Positions 37,089 to 45,263 of a stretch of 55,844 nt of DNA are shown here, in pieces. The notes below the pieces were generated by a model, which did no database searches, had not been told where the DNA came from, and saw only the letters and a program-made list of their open reading frames with translations. Both the position numbers and the translations under genes were made by a program. The stretch is from the NCBI GenBank assembly GCA_003537575.1, contig DPRS01000035.1, positions 1 through 55,844 of the forward strand. The letters are read 5' to 3'. Source of the DNA: Oxalobacteraceae bacterium. GTDB taxonomy: Bacteria > Pseudomonadota > Gammaproteobacteria > Burkholderiales > Burkholderiaceae_D. Each line of letters opens with the position of its first letter. Within the stretch, counting starts at the first letter, position 1.

Positions 37089-38851
37089 GCCGGTGGCCCA
37101 CTGTTGTTGACTGTCAGGGCGGCATGGCCGGCATTAAAGCCGGTAATGAAGCGGGACGCGAGCAGCAAGCCGCGCGTTGGTTCGCCGTCGATGTGGCGCG
37201 CCACGGTGGCAGCGTTTCCGTCCGGCTGCGCCAGCATGCCGGCGTCTGTAAGGGCCCGTAAGGCCAGCGAAGGCTCAAGCTGGCGCCGGGTGAATTCGGC
37301 GAGGGCAATGAACAGGCCGGCTTCCTCCATGCGGATACCAGCGCCCGGCTCGTCGCGGTTCATGGTGTCGACAATCCGGGCCAGTGCATCGCGCACCACG
37401 GGGTTTAAGCGCATGGGCGCGTCCAGCCGGAACCCCAGGATTTCTAAGGCAAGCTGGACAGGACCATCAGGCGGGCACGCCGGGCTGGCAGCGCTGGCAG
37501 CGGCATTCTCTTCTGGTGCAGGGGATGTGGCGGCCGGGGCAGGCACGTTGGGCGCGGCATCCATGGGCAACGGCAGTTGCTCTGTCGCGTGGCATGGCTG
37601 GGCCGCAGCTGGGTCGGGTGCCGATGCGGCAGGCGTAGCACGCGCCAGCGCAACGGCAAACGGTTCGGGTGCCGGATCCAGCCCGGCAAACAGCAGTGCC
37701 GGTGCGGATAGCTTGACGACGTCAAGCCCTGGCTTGCCGCCGGGTGGATGAATTTGCCACCGAGCCTGGCCGTCAGGCTGGGGGACAAACACGCCGGCGG
37801 CCAGTAGGATGTCTTGCATCGTGTCACTTTCCTTGGGTATCCCTGCCAATTCTTTTGACGCAAGTAGCGCGCGAAGGTCGGCAGCGGCATTGGGCCACAC
37901 CAGGAAAGCGCCGTCGCGTCCGTACCAGAGGCGCGACTTGTCCGTGTTTGGTCGCCAGGCGGGATGGGTGCGGACCAGCTGGCGCAGCGCATCGACCAGG
38001 TGGCGCTCCCAGTGCGCACCTGCCTGCGGCTGACCGTTGCGCTCGCCGCTGGCGCGCAAGTCCCGGTCGATGACCAGGGCCGCCGCACGGCGCACCAGGT
38101 CATCAAGAATATTGTGTTCCGGGTAAACCGGCATACCGGCAATGCTGGCCAGCATGTGCGGCACGATGACGGTATTGCCGTTGGCAAGGTGCTGCAATAC
38201 CGCATTGGGCACCACGTGGGGAAGGATGAACAGGCCTTGGGCGCGGCATTCTGGCGCGTGGGGAAGCCACTTCAGGTGATAGCGCTCGGCATGGTGGCGT
38301 GCGAGCCATGATGACAGCGGCAGCAGGTAGGGTTGCCAGGCCTCGCCCTGGTCGTTGGTGGCGCTCACGTGGCTGAGCGTGCGATGCAGCTCGCTGCACA
38401 GGCCGGCCAGGAAGGTCGCCTGGCGCCAGCGAGGCTCCAGGTGCCGGCGCGTGCTGATCGTGGCACGCCCGGAAAAGATATGGCCGTCGGTACCTTGCAG
38501 GCTGAAAAAGCCTACTTCCAGTCCCAGGCGCAGCAAGCCGCCCGGCGCATGGAAATAGTGATCGGGCGTGGCTGGCAACAGATGCACGCATTCGGCGTAC
38601 CGGCGGATCAGCGGCAGCAGTTCCTTTGCAAAGGTCGGGCGGTCCACGCCGTAACAGACTTTGATGCGGTCGATGAGGTTCTGGTGTTCGCCGAGCACGT
38701 CGTCGATGAGGCGGGCGGCAATGCCAGGATCGGTCGCTGGCGGTATATAGGCCGGCCTGCCGCATGCTTGTGCCGAGGGCGCGACGGCATCCGCAGCGAT
38801 GGTTGCGCGTGGCAGGCCAAAACGGCCCAGGAGGTGAGAAAAGGAGCGCAT
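37082..38851 (-). CDS. traI: MobH family relaxase TraI
   Basis: A 589-residue relaxase of the MOBH class, which nicks oriT and pilots the strand. The N-terminal TraI_2 domain (about residues 50-330) shows HLLPATPDHYFHAPGGLLRLGLEVGF and RATFLAGLCSELHRTLSHV; the place usually occupied by HDLGK reads SELHR, so this is a variant HD-like domain. A Pro/Ala-rich linker (about 410-470) leads to the C-terminal winged-helix region with LALEILGFRLDAPMRLNP and ARHIDGEP. No clear ribosome site precedes the ATG at 38851. The gene order relaxase-traD-DUF4400 is typical. Confidence 0.88.
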   Translation of the reverse strand: MRSFSHLLGRFGLPRATIAADAVAPSAQACGRPAYIPPATDPGIAARLIDDVLGEHQNLIDRIKVCYGVDRPTFAKELLPLIRRYAECVHLLPATPDHYFHAPGGLLRLGLEVGFFSLQGTDGHIFSGRATISTRRHLEPRWRQATFLAGLCSELHRTLSHVSATNDQGEAWQPYLLPLSSWLARHHAERYHLKWLPHAPECRAQGLFILPHVVPNAVLQHLANGNTVIVPHMLASIAGMPVYPEHNILDDLVRRAAALVIDRDLRASGERNGQPQAGAHWERHLVDALRQLVRTHPAWRPNTDKSRLWYGRDGAFLVWPNAAADLRALLASKELAGIPKESDTMQDILLAAGVFVPQPDGQARWQIHPPGGKPGLDVVKLSAPALLFAGLDPAPEPFAVALARATPAASAPDPAAAQPCHATEQLPLPMDAAPNVPAPAATSPAPEENAAASAASPACPPDGPVQLALEILGFRLDAPMRLNPVVRDALARIVDTMNRDEPGAGIRMEEAGLFIALAEFTRRQLEPSLALRALTDAGMLAQPDGNAATVARHIDGEPTRGLLLASRFITGFNAGHAALTVNNSGPPAC

Positions 38852-38944
38852 GCGTGGACGGGAATCGGTCGGGACAAACGATTCTGGCGCGGTGCGGCGC
38901 TTGCTTCCAGCAGAAAAGGACGGTCAATGCGCGGGCTTTCGTGA

Positions 38945-39568
38945 TCAGTCCTCCCGCATTTGCTTGGCCAGGGCGACGATGCCCAGTTGCAGGACGGTGG
39001 TGTTGGGCAGTACCGTCACTGGAAAGGATGTCTGGATACGCGGGTCGCGCCGATAGCGATGGAGCAGCTTGCAGAACGGGCATTCATGATTGGTGGCCGG
39101 GCTCGCGCCGACCGCCGTCAGGTACTGGCTGGCGCAAGTCGGGCAGGTCGCGAGCGAAAAGCACGGCACCCTGACGATCCACAGGCCATCCAGGTGTGAG
39201 GCCAGGTCGAAGGCACGGTCGAAGCTGATGCGTGGCGCGCCATGGTGCATCGACAGATAGTGCTTGTAGGCCGCCACCAGCGCTTCAGCGGGGCCGAAAT
39301 CCAGCCGCCGGATACGCCGGTAGATCGACACGACAATCGAGGCTTCGGTGCGGTACAGCAGATTGGCGCTGTGATACCAGTCGGGAGAATCGGGCGGGCG
39401 GCCGCGCGGTATGGTGTTGCGATCGGCAAAAAACAGTTGCACCAGCTGCCCGTGCGGCAGGCCCGTCACATAGCCGATGGTGCGCAGGCGTGCGCCCAGG
39501 GCTGCGCATTCTTTTGCCAGCACGAGCGTGCGGATATGCCGCTCGGCATAGGGAGAGTGGGTCGCCAT
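38945..39568 (-). CDS. FlhC-like transcriptional activator (SetC/AcaC-type transfer regulator)
   Basis: A 207-residue protein of the FlhC family. The zinc-binding cysteines of FlhC are present: Cys142, Cys145, Cys163 and Cys166 in TCPTCASQY and HECPFCKLLH. The N-terminal helical region with IRTLVLAKECAALGARLRTI and SIYRRI also fits. In SXT and IncA/C elements the FlhCD homologues SetCD and AcaCD are the master activators of transfer operons; the location beside the relaxase argues for that role here rather than flagella. The ATG at 39568 has AGAGGG at 8 nt. It follows the FlhD-like gene by 22 bp. Confidence 0.88.
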   Translation of the reverse strand: MATHSPYAERHIRTLVLAKECAALGARLRTIGYVTGLPHGQLVQLFFADRNTIPRGRPPDSPDWYHSANLLYRTEASIVVSIYRRIRRLDFGPAEALVAAYKHYLSMHHGAPRISFDRAFDLASHLDGLWIVRVPCFSLATCPTCASQYLTAVGASPATNHECPFCKLLHRYRRDPRIQTSFPVTVLPNTTVLQLGIVALAKQMRED

Positions 39569-39590
39569 GATGTTTTCCCTCTCATGGCTG

Positions 39591-39911
39591 TCAGCATTGC
39601 ACCGCGGCGGGCTGCGGTGCATAGGGCGCATGATGCGGTGGATGGACCGACATGATGGGGCCGGCAAGCGGAAGCGGCAGGGCCAAAAGGGACACGATAT
39701 CCTGCCGTGGCAAGAACAGGCATTCCTGCCCGAGATTGGCGACCAGCATCAGGATCTGGTCGATGGAAAGCAGCTCCAGGAAGCGCGCCTGCTCGTCGCA
39801 CAGGCCAAATTTGCAACAGGCGGCCACTCGGTCATGTTTGATGCTGTCGCGCAACGTGACCAGCATGGATAGGTTGATAAGTTGCACATCGGAAAATTGC
39901 ATATTGCCCAT
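39591..39911 (-). CDS. FlhD-like partner of the transfer activator (SetD/AcaD-type)
   Basis: A 106-residue protein with the FlhD pattern: SDVQLINLSMLVTLRDSIKHDRVAACCKFGL then LLSIDQILMLVANLGQECLFLPR. It probably forms a heteromeric activator with the FlhC-like protein downstream. A Pro/His-rich tail extends beyond the FlhD core. AAGGAA lies 7 nt before the ATG at 39911. First gene of the two-gene unit; its promoter should lie in 39912-40100. Confidence 0.83.
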   Translation of the reverse strand: MGNMQFSDVQLINLSMLVTLRDSIKHDRVAACCKFGLCDEQARFLELLSIDQILMLVANLGQECLFLPRQDIVSLLALPLPLAGPIMSVHPPHHAPYAPQPAAVQC

Positions 39912-40278
39912 GATAATTCCTTACAGTAAGCCCCAAAGGGCATCGTCACTGTGTGGCAGCCTTTTTAAAGCGGCTGAGTGTTTGGTTCCGGTACATCCTT
40001 TCAGCATTTCAGTGAATCTTTGTTCCATTCATGTATATAAAATGTCTCTTTAGGTTAATATTTCGATAACAATTACGTCAACGATAAATATTTGCAACAT
40101 AAAACCGCCACCAGCAAATGCTCCCATTTCGGCTGCCTTGTTAGAGGCAATGTGTAATCTGTGCAAATAATTTGCCGCGCCGCCGATCTAACAAGGTTGC
40201 CCGAACTGGCACCCTAGCCGTATCCGGAAAAGGCCTTCCCCTTGCAGGGATGCCTTTTCCAGTGCGGGACTTCCTTTC
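39912..40278. other. Regulatory gap upstream of the FlhDC-like genes
   Basis: About 365 bp. The left part is AT-rich and likely carries the flhD-like promoter. At 40226-40260 a stem (GGAAAAGGC and GCCTTTTCC, 9 bp) with an inner CCC/GGG pairing lies just past the DUF932 stop; it lacks a T-run in the minus direction, so terminator function is uncertain. No gene seen. Confidence 0.5.
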
Positions 40279-41343
40279 TTAAGCCGCTTGTGCGAGTCCA
40301 TTCCACTCGCTGTCGGCCAGTTCGATCAGCTTGCCGCCCAAGGCTTCGAATTCCGTCGCCCGGTCGTAGTCGTCGATCTCCTGTGAAAAATGCGTGACCG
40401 CGTTGATCAGTCCGTAGCCGGACAGGTCACCTTCAATGATCAGGTGGCGCAGCACGCCGGCGCGCTCCGCCTCGTTCAGGGTATAGCGATTGGCCAGTAC
40501 CTCGACAGTCCTGACCGGGTCGCCGGTGAGTAGAATGCCAAGCGTCTTCTGCATCTTTTGCGCGACCTGGAGGAAGCTGGCCTCGGACACCGCTGCCTCG
40601 ACCACATCGCGCACTTTCAAAAAGAAAGCCTTGTCGTCCGCCGCCAGCGTATCGTCGCGAAACACCGTGATGACTTCTTCCTCGGTCTGCTGGATGCGCC
40701 CGACATGCGTCTTGCGCAAGCCGCGGTCCGCCACGATCAAGCCATTGCTGCACACCAGGCGGTAGATCAGCGGCTGCACCGACAGCGTGCCGTGGCCGAC
40801 TTCGGAATTCATGATCGCCAACCCGGCCTGTACCACGTCGCCCGGCGCCATTTCGAAGCGGGTGCGCGGCGTGACGACCTTGATGTACATCTTCGTCTCG
40901 GTCAGTTCAACCGACTCGAAGCGCACCTCCGGCAACTGCTGCAGGATCGGCAGCACGTTTTCGGCGAGGTCGAAATTGTCGAGGCGCCGGTAGCGCTCCG
41001 ACAGCACGGCCCGCACCTGGCCATCGAGCGTGCGGAGCATGCGACGCTCGGGATCGGCCTGCAGCCAGGTGTTGATATTGCTGTCGAGCAGATCCGGCTG
41101 GTCGAGGCGCATGCGTTCGAAGTACGCAAACGGGATCTTCAGCTTTTCTGCCAGCTGGCGGCGTGCCAGATGCGTGATGCCGTAAGGGGCGGCAGCGCCG
41201 CTGGCCTCGATCGTCATCATGCAGTCGCCCTTGGTATCGGTGCGGCACGCCATCATGCTTGATGGCACGATCATGTCCTGCTTGGTGCCGAGCTGGCGCA
41301 GGAGTTCCTGGGCCAGGCTGGGAAGGGAACGTCCGATTTTCAT
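40279..41343 (-). CDS. DUF932 family protein
   Basis: A 354-residue protein of the DUF932 type found on phages, plasmids and ICEs. Family-like stretches include GITHLARRQLAEKLKIPFAY, YRRLDNFDLAENVLPIL, and a middle block VQPLIYRLVCSNGLIVAD. No catalytic motif is known for this family; roles in replication or anti-restriction have been guessed. The ATG at 41343 has GGAG at 7 nt; upstream frame extension to 41568 is not supported. It is in the same direction as the primase-like gene, about 285 bp apart. Confidence 0.85.
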   Translation of the reverse strand: MKIGRSLPSLAQELLRQLGTKQDMIVPSSMMACRTDTKGDCMMTIEASGAAAPYGITHLARRQLAEKLKIPFAYFERMRLDQPDLLDSNINTWLQADPERRMLRTLDGQVRAVLSERYRRLDNFDLAENVLPILQQLPEVRFESVELTETKMYIKVVTPRTRFEMAPGDVVQAGLAIMNSEVGHGTLSVQPLIYRLVCSNGLIVADRGLRKTHVGRIQQTEEEVITVFRDDTLAADDKAFFLKVRDVVEAAVSEASFLQVAQKMQKTLGILLTGDPVRTVEVLANRYTLNEAERAGVLRHLIIEGDLSGYGLINAVTHFSQEIDDYDRATEFEALGGKLIELADSEWNGLAQAA

Positions 41344-41627
41344 GGGTATTCTCCAAAAAAATAGCGGGAACGGCACCACCCTTGGCGGGGTGCATGTCCC
41401 CGCCGGGGTGAATGACAGGCCAGGCAATGCCGGGCCAAGATAGCGCAATGAAGTGCGCACGATTGCAAGGGCTGCCTTCGATGGGCGAGACGCCCCTCCT
41501 GGCATGGCAGCTGCCAGTGAAAAACCTTGGTGCCGGTCCTTCGATCGCCGAAATCCCGCCGCAAACATTTTTTAACTCCAGGTGCGCAAAGCTCGGCATC
41601 GCAGCCAGTCTCACGCGCTATAGCGCA

Positions 41628-42644
41628 CTACGTGGCGCGCCCAGCTTGTTCGCTCCGCGAGCGCCAGACATCGGCCCAGTCCGTGCCGGCGTGGCGCGGC
41701 ACGAACACCGTCACCTGCCGGGACCGGCCTGTCCGTCCTTCTTTCGTCAGGCGCCGGGCCAGGGTAAAGGCGCAGGCCTGGCCATCGTATTCGGCATGGG
41801 CATCGTTGTCGGCATAGATGCAGATGCGGCGCACTGTCTCCGGCAGCCACAGCTTTTCCATATTGCCGGCATTGATCGCCGCCCACACCGGCTTGCCGGT
41901 GCCCAGATGAATGGCCAGCGCCGTTTCAATGCCTTCGGCGATTGCCAATTCCTCGTCGGCTGCAAACAGCCGGACCGCTGCGCCATTGATCCCGGCTGAC
42001 AGCACCTTCCTGGCGTCACGCAACTGCGCCTTGAAGCCATCCTGCAGGTAGGTGCGGTGCAGCGTCACTGCCAGACCGTCGGCACCCTGGATGCAGGCCA
42101 GCATGGCCGGATAGTCGGCGACCCTGCGCGATTTGCCTGCGGCATCCTTTTCGTAATAGCCCAGCGCGGGATGAAACCGCAGCACTTTCGGATACTCGGA
42201 CAGCGCCAGTCCGCGATGGCGCAAATAGCGATCGACTTCATCGTCTGCCCCGACCGCCGTTGCCTCATCCCAGATGCGCTTGGCCAGCTTTTTCATCCGT
42301 TGCACGGACGGTTCTTCTTCCCGCAGGCGTGCGGCAGCCGGAAGGGGGCTGGCGCTGCCAAGGCATTCTTCGAGACGCAGCAACACCGTGCCAAAGTCCC
42401 AGCCGTGGATTTCCTGGAGTAGCTTGATGCCGCCCCCGGGGCCGCAGCCGCGGCAATGATAATTGCCTTCCCCATACTTGTCGGTGTACTGGAAGCGGTC
42501 GTGGCCGCCGCACAGCGGACATGGCTGGTTGCGCTTGTTGAGGATGGACGCGTCGATGCCGAGTGCCCGGAGCAGCTCGGTCCAGCGGCCATGGGCGCGC
42601 CGCTTGATATCAGCGACACGCGCTTCGAACAGGTGGTTTTCCAT
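41628..42644 (-). CDS. Primase-like protein with zinc finger and Toprim domain
   Basis: A 338-residue DnaG-type primase relative. The zinc finger has Cys42, Cys45, Cys64 and Cys67 (PCPLCGGHDRF and YHCRGCGPGGG); the Toprim domain shows EGIE at 237-240 and ADNDAH with Asp279 and Asp281. Such proteins (DUF7146-like) are common on ICEs and may prime the complementary strand in the recipient or support element replication. No helicase domain is fused. GGGAG precedes the ATG at 42644; the frame open to 42758 overlaps the neighbour and is not used. Confidence 0.88.
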   Translation of the reverse strand: MENHLFEARVADIKRRAHGRWTELLRALGIDASILNKRNQPCPLCGGHDRFQYTDKYGEGNYHCRGCGPGGGIKLLQEIHGWDFGTVLLRLEECLGSASPLPAAARLREEEPSVQRMKKLAKRIWDEATAVGADDEVDRYLRHRGLALSEYPKVLRFHPALGYYEKDAAGKSRRVADYPAMLACIQGADGLAVTLHRTYLQDGFKAQLRDARKVLSAGINGAAVRLFAADEELAIAEGIETALAIHLGTGKPVWAAINAGNMEKLWLPETVRRICIYADNDAHAEYDGQACAFTLARRLTKEGRTGRSRQVTVFVPRHAGTDWADVWRSRSEQAGRAT

Positions 42645-42703
42645 GATGGTCTCCCTGCGGCCGCTGCTGGCCGCGCGTGGGTTGAAATGGGTCAGCTGGT
42701 CGT

Positions 42704-43219
42704 TCAGACGAACAAATCGCCTTGCGCCGACTGTTGCCTGACTTGCTGGTTGAGCCATTGCGGGTTTTTGGCCAGATGCTGGTCAATCCACTCGGGGTTG
42801 CGGTGGACGGCTTCGCGCACCCAGGCGGGATAGCGATCCAGCGTCGCGTGCAGCCATGCCTTGACTTGGCAGCGGATCGCGTCGCGCACAGCTTCGGCGT
42901 CGACCAGCCCGACATAGGGCAGCGGCGACAGCGGGCTGCAACCCACGACCTTCAGGCAGTTGACGAACGAGAATGGCCGACTTTCCTTCTCGCGCTCGGT
43001 AAAGATCCAGCGCAGGGTGTCGAGCTTTTCCTCGAGCGGCGCTGCCGGATCGCCTAGCTCGGCCACCTCCTTCAAGAGCCGCCAGTGCAGGAACACGATC
43101 TCTTCTTCCTCCCAGTCGACGTGCGTGGCATCGTCGAGCAGCAGGAAGGCGCCAGGGATCGGGCAGGAAGCCCGGAAAGCCGGTGGTGATGGGTTGGGTG
43201 ATACGCTCTGATTCAGCAT
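42704..43219 (-). CDS. Hypothetical ICE backbone protein
   Basis: A 171-residue protein, unknown function. A Trp/Glu-rich segment HVDWEEEEIVFLHWRLLKEV and a helical C-terminus WVREAVHRNPEWIDQHLAKN stand out. It ends 59 bp before the primase start in the same direction and is likely co-transcribed with it. I prefer the ATG at 43219, 5 nt after GGAGG; ATGs at 43222 and 43231 are alternatives. Confidence 0.65.
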   Translation of the reverse strand: MLNQSVSPNPSPPAFRASCPIPGAFLLLDDATHVDWEEEEIVFLHWRLLKEVAELGDPAAPLEEKLDTLRWIFTEREKESRPFSFVNCLKVVGCSPLSPLPYVGLVDAEAVRDAIRCQVKAWLHATLDRYPAWVREAVHRNPEWIDQHLAKNPQWLNQQVRQQSAQGDLFV

Positions 43220-43839
43220 CATTGCCTCCATAAAAAATGCGAGGCAATAGCCGCCACAGCGGGGCAGCTGCCCTCGCAGGGTGGGGAACGGCCGGCGGAC
43301 TGCCGGCGCTAACGGGACTGGCTTGGCTGCAGTGCGGCTTGCGCCGCCTGACCGGTGTGCCAGCTACCGGTCGAGAAAACTTTCGATGCGGGATGACATT
43401 CCCGCCACGAAAGCATTCTTGGCGGATGATAATGAGCCGGCCCAGAGGGAACGGCCGGTAACGCGGGCGCACTGCGCGCGAACTTCAGGGCTTGCCGGGC
43501 GGCTTGCAGGGCTAGGAGTCTGCGCGGCAGAAGGATTTGCTCTCGATTTTTGGTGTTTTCAGGGGTCCTTTACCCCTTCCCCATGCCGAGAAAATCGATT
43601 CTGGCGCGTTCTGAGAGGTTGAAAAATCCTGCGTCGATTTCGATTCCTTCTGCCGCGCAGACTCCTAGCTGCTGCATGAGGTCAAGTTACGCCGCCGGCC
43701 CCGTCAAGTCAATGCCGCCTGATTGACTTTCGCCATCTGATGGCGAAAACCCGCTGGCAGGCGTGCCTTTTTGGGTGGCGCTTGCCGGTGTGTCTGCGGA
43801 AGATGGCATGTCATGATAGCTATCCAGCGGAGCGACGAC
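43220..43839. other. Structured intergenic region, candidate oriT or control region
   Basis: About 620 bp between divergent genes with no convincing gene. It contains a GCGGC/GCCGC hairpin at 43334-43347, two ACCGGT copies at 43351-43356 and 43366-43371, several GC-rich partial repeats, and the 25-bp perfect inverted repeat with arms at 43511-43535 and 43645-43669. Such density of repeats in a divergent gap fits a transfer origin or a shared regulatory region. Confidence 0.55.
43511..43669. repeat. 25-bp perfect inverted repeat around a 109-bp centre
   Basis: The left arm (43511-43535, beginning GCTAGGAGTCTGCGCGGCAG) is exactly the reverse complement of 43645-43669. The 109-bp centre contains a CCCC-rich stretch and a smaller pairing between CTCGATTTT and AAAATCGAT-like segments. 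No transposase is present and no target duplication is evident. Confidence 0.9.
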
Positions 43840-44604
43840 ATGGCAGACACCCACATCGTGAAAGTGGACCAGGGGGCGGTGAACGAGCGCATCCTGGCGC
43901 GGGAAGTGAAGGCGGATTTTCGGCGCATCGAAGCAGCCAGCGTCAAGGTCATGACGCATTTTACGAGTGCCGAAGCCAAGCGCCTGTTCGTGCGCTGTTT
44001 CAGCACCCTGCAGCTCAATGGCCATTTTATTTCAGTCATTGCGCGCACCAAGCTCAGACACGAGGATGTCGAAAAAGTGGAAGCCGCTTTGCGAGATAAG
44101 CTGGATGCAGCAACGCATGGCTTGAACCAGGCCATCGACGGCGCCGAGGCGTTGTTCAAGAGCCATGGCATAACGAGTTTTGCGACGTACGACACGCGGC
44201 CGCTGGAACTCGAAGTCGGCATCATTTCCTCCAGCGGTCGGCGCTATTTCGAGCTGTTGAACAAGCTGGACCAGGTGATGCCCTTGCTGCAGACATTGGA
44301 GATCCATGAAGTGATCACACCGCGCGATGCCGATATCCAGCGTGCCCTCTTCAAAAAGACGATCCGCAGCGTGGCGGGCAGAGCACGCAATCTGGCAGCC
44401 GGCCTGCGGCGGCGCATGAACGAGGTGGCAAGCCGCGAAGCCGAACAGGAACGCGCAAAGGCGACAAGGGACAGTGCCGTTGCGGCGCCGGCTTTGGCGA
44501 TATCCGGCCTGGGTCGGGAAGAAGTGGGAATATCCGGCGCAGCAGAAGAGGGTGGCCAGCCAATTGATCCCGAGTCAGTTCCGGCGCAGTCGAGCATGGA
44601 TTGA
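43840..44604 (+). CDS. DUF1845/AcaB-like protein, putative transfer regulator
   Basis: A 254-residue helical protein. The body (residues 10-200) fits DUF1845, the family that includes AcaB of IncA/C plasmids: TSAEAKRLFVRCFSTLQ, then SSSGRRYFELLNKLDQVMPLL and KKTIRSVAGRARNLA. In IncA/C, AcaB activates the acaDC operon, so with FlhDC-like genes nearby a similar cascade is plausible, but assignment rests on pattern memory. The C-terminal tail is Ala/Gln/Glu-rich and disordered. I chose the ATG at 43840 with GGAG about 9 nt upstream; ATGs at 43771 and 43813 are alternatives. Confidence 0.7.
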   Translation: MADTHIVKVDQGAVNERILAREVKADFRRIEAASVKVMTHFTSAEAKRLFVRCFSTLQLNGHFISVIARTKLRHEDVEKVEAALRDKLDAATHGLNQAIDGAEALFKSHGITSFATYDTRPLELEVGIISSSGRRYFELLNKLDQVMPLLQTLEIHEVITPRDADIQRALFKKTIRSVAGRARNLAAGLRRRMNEVASREAEQERAKATRDSAVAAPALAISGLGREEVGISGAAEEGGQPIDPESVPAQSSMD

Positions 44605-44629
44605 ATGTCTGGCGCCGCCCGGGCACCCT

Positions 44630-44875
44630 TTACAATCCGGCATCCGCCAGGATATCCGCGGCCTTAGTGCCGAGCGCATCGCTGATGCGCAGCAGGTTTA
44701 ACACAGATAAATTGTTCTCACCGCGCTCGATCTTGCCCATGTTGCTGCGTTCAATGCCGGCGGTGATGGCCAGTCCCTCTTGCGACAAATCCAGCAGCTT
44801 GCGCCGGGCACGAATGGCCGCACCCATGCGCACGAGTTTTTGATCCTTGTCGAGTTTGGAGGAGAGCCTTGCCAT
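44630..44875 (-). CDS. Small XRE-family DNA-binding regulator
   Basis: An 81-residue protein that is almost entirely a helix-turn-helix domain: MGAAIRARRKLLDLSQEGLA, then AGIERSNMGKIERGENNLSV, typical of Cro/CI-like regulators. It diverges from the recombinase gene across a 388-bp gap that contains a pair of similar 14-bp sites, so it may repress one or both genes. It converges on the AcaB-like gene. Confidence 0.85.
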   Translation of the reverse strand: MARLSSKLDKDQKLVRMGAAIRARRKLLDLSQEGLAITAGIERSNMGKIERGENNLSVLNLLRISDALGTKAADILADAGL

Positions 44876-45263
44876 GCGCCAATGTTGGCTTCATGCTGCT
44901 TTTAACACCACGTGATTGAATACCCATATGGCGCGCAAAAGCTGGTTTGCGGGGCACTCATCCGGAAAGGAGCGGGTCCGGGTTGTCCGATTTCTTATAG
45001 GGATGCAGCAGGATTGATTGATAAAACAGTTATTGGAAAGTCAACGGTATTCGCCACCCATTCGATGCTAAAAAAACAACAAATAACGGATTAATAAAAT
45101 GGTTATTTTGATAACAAGCCAATACAATCCGCTGCGCAGTCCTTGCGCACACTGGTTGTCGCCATGCTGATGCCGAAAGCGCCGGGATTGCGCGGTGTTT
45201 TCGGATGGCCTGTAAGGCTCGAAGCTCCGATCATTGGAGGCAATCTCAAAGGCGTGTTCTTCT
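44876..45263. other. Divergent control region between the XRE gene and the recombinase
   Basis: About 390 bp, AT-rich in the middle. It holds two similar 14-bp sequences at 45021-45034 and 45094-45107 and a third partial AATAACGGATT match between them. No gene is convincing. Confidence 0.5.
45021..45107. promoter_or_regulatory. Pair of similar 14-bp sites, possible operators
   Basis: ATAAAACAGTTATT at 45021-45034 and ATAAAATGGTTATT at 45094-45107 match at 12 of 14 bases, 73 bp apart centre to centre (about seven helical turns). Each is a partial dyad (AATAAC against the opposite strand). They lie between the XRE repressor and the recombinase, where operators are expected. Confidence 0.4.

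Noticed and set aside
38945..39911. Flagellar regulators flhDC as true motility genes
   Set aside because: No flagellar genes are near, and they sit beside a relaxase as in SXT and IncA/C; a transfer regulator is a better reading.
40226..40260. Rho-independent terminator after the DUF932 gene
   Set aside because: The stem is good, but no T-run follows in the direction of transcription.
43511..43669. Insertion sequence ends or a miniature transposon
   Set aside because: The 25-bp arms enclose only 109 bp, and I see no flanking target-site duplication or transposase; kept as a structural repeat only.
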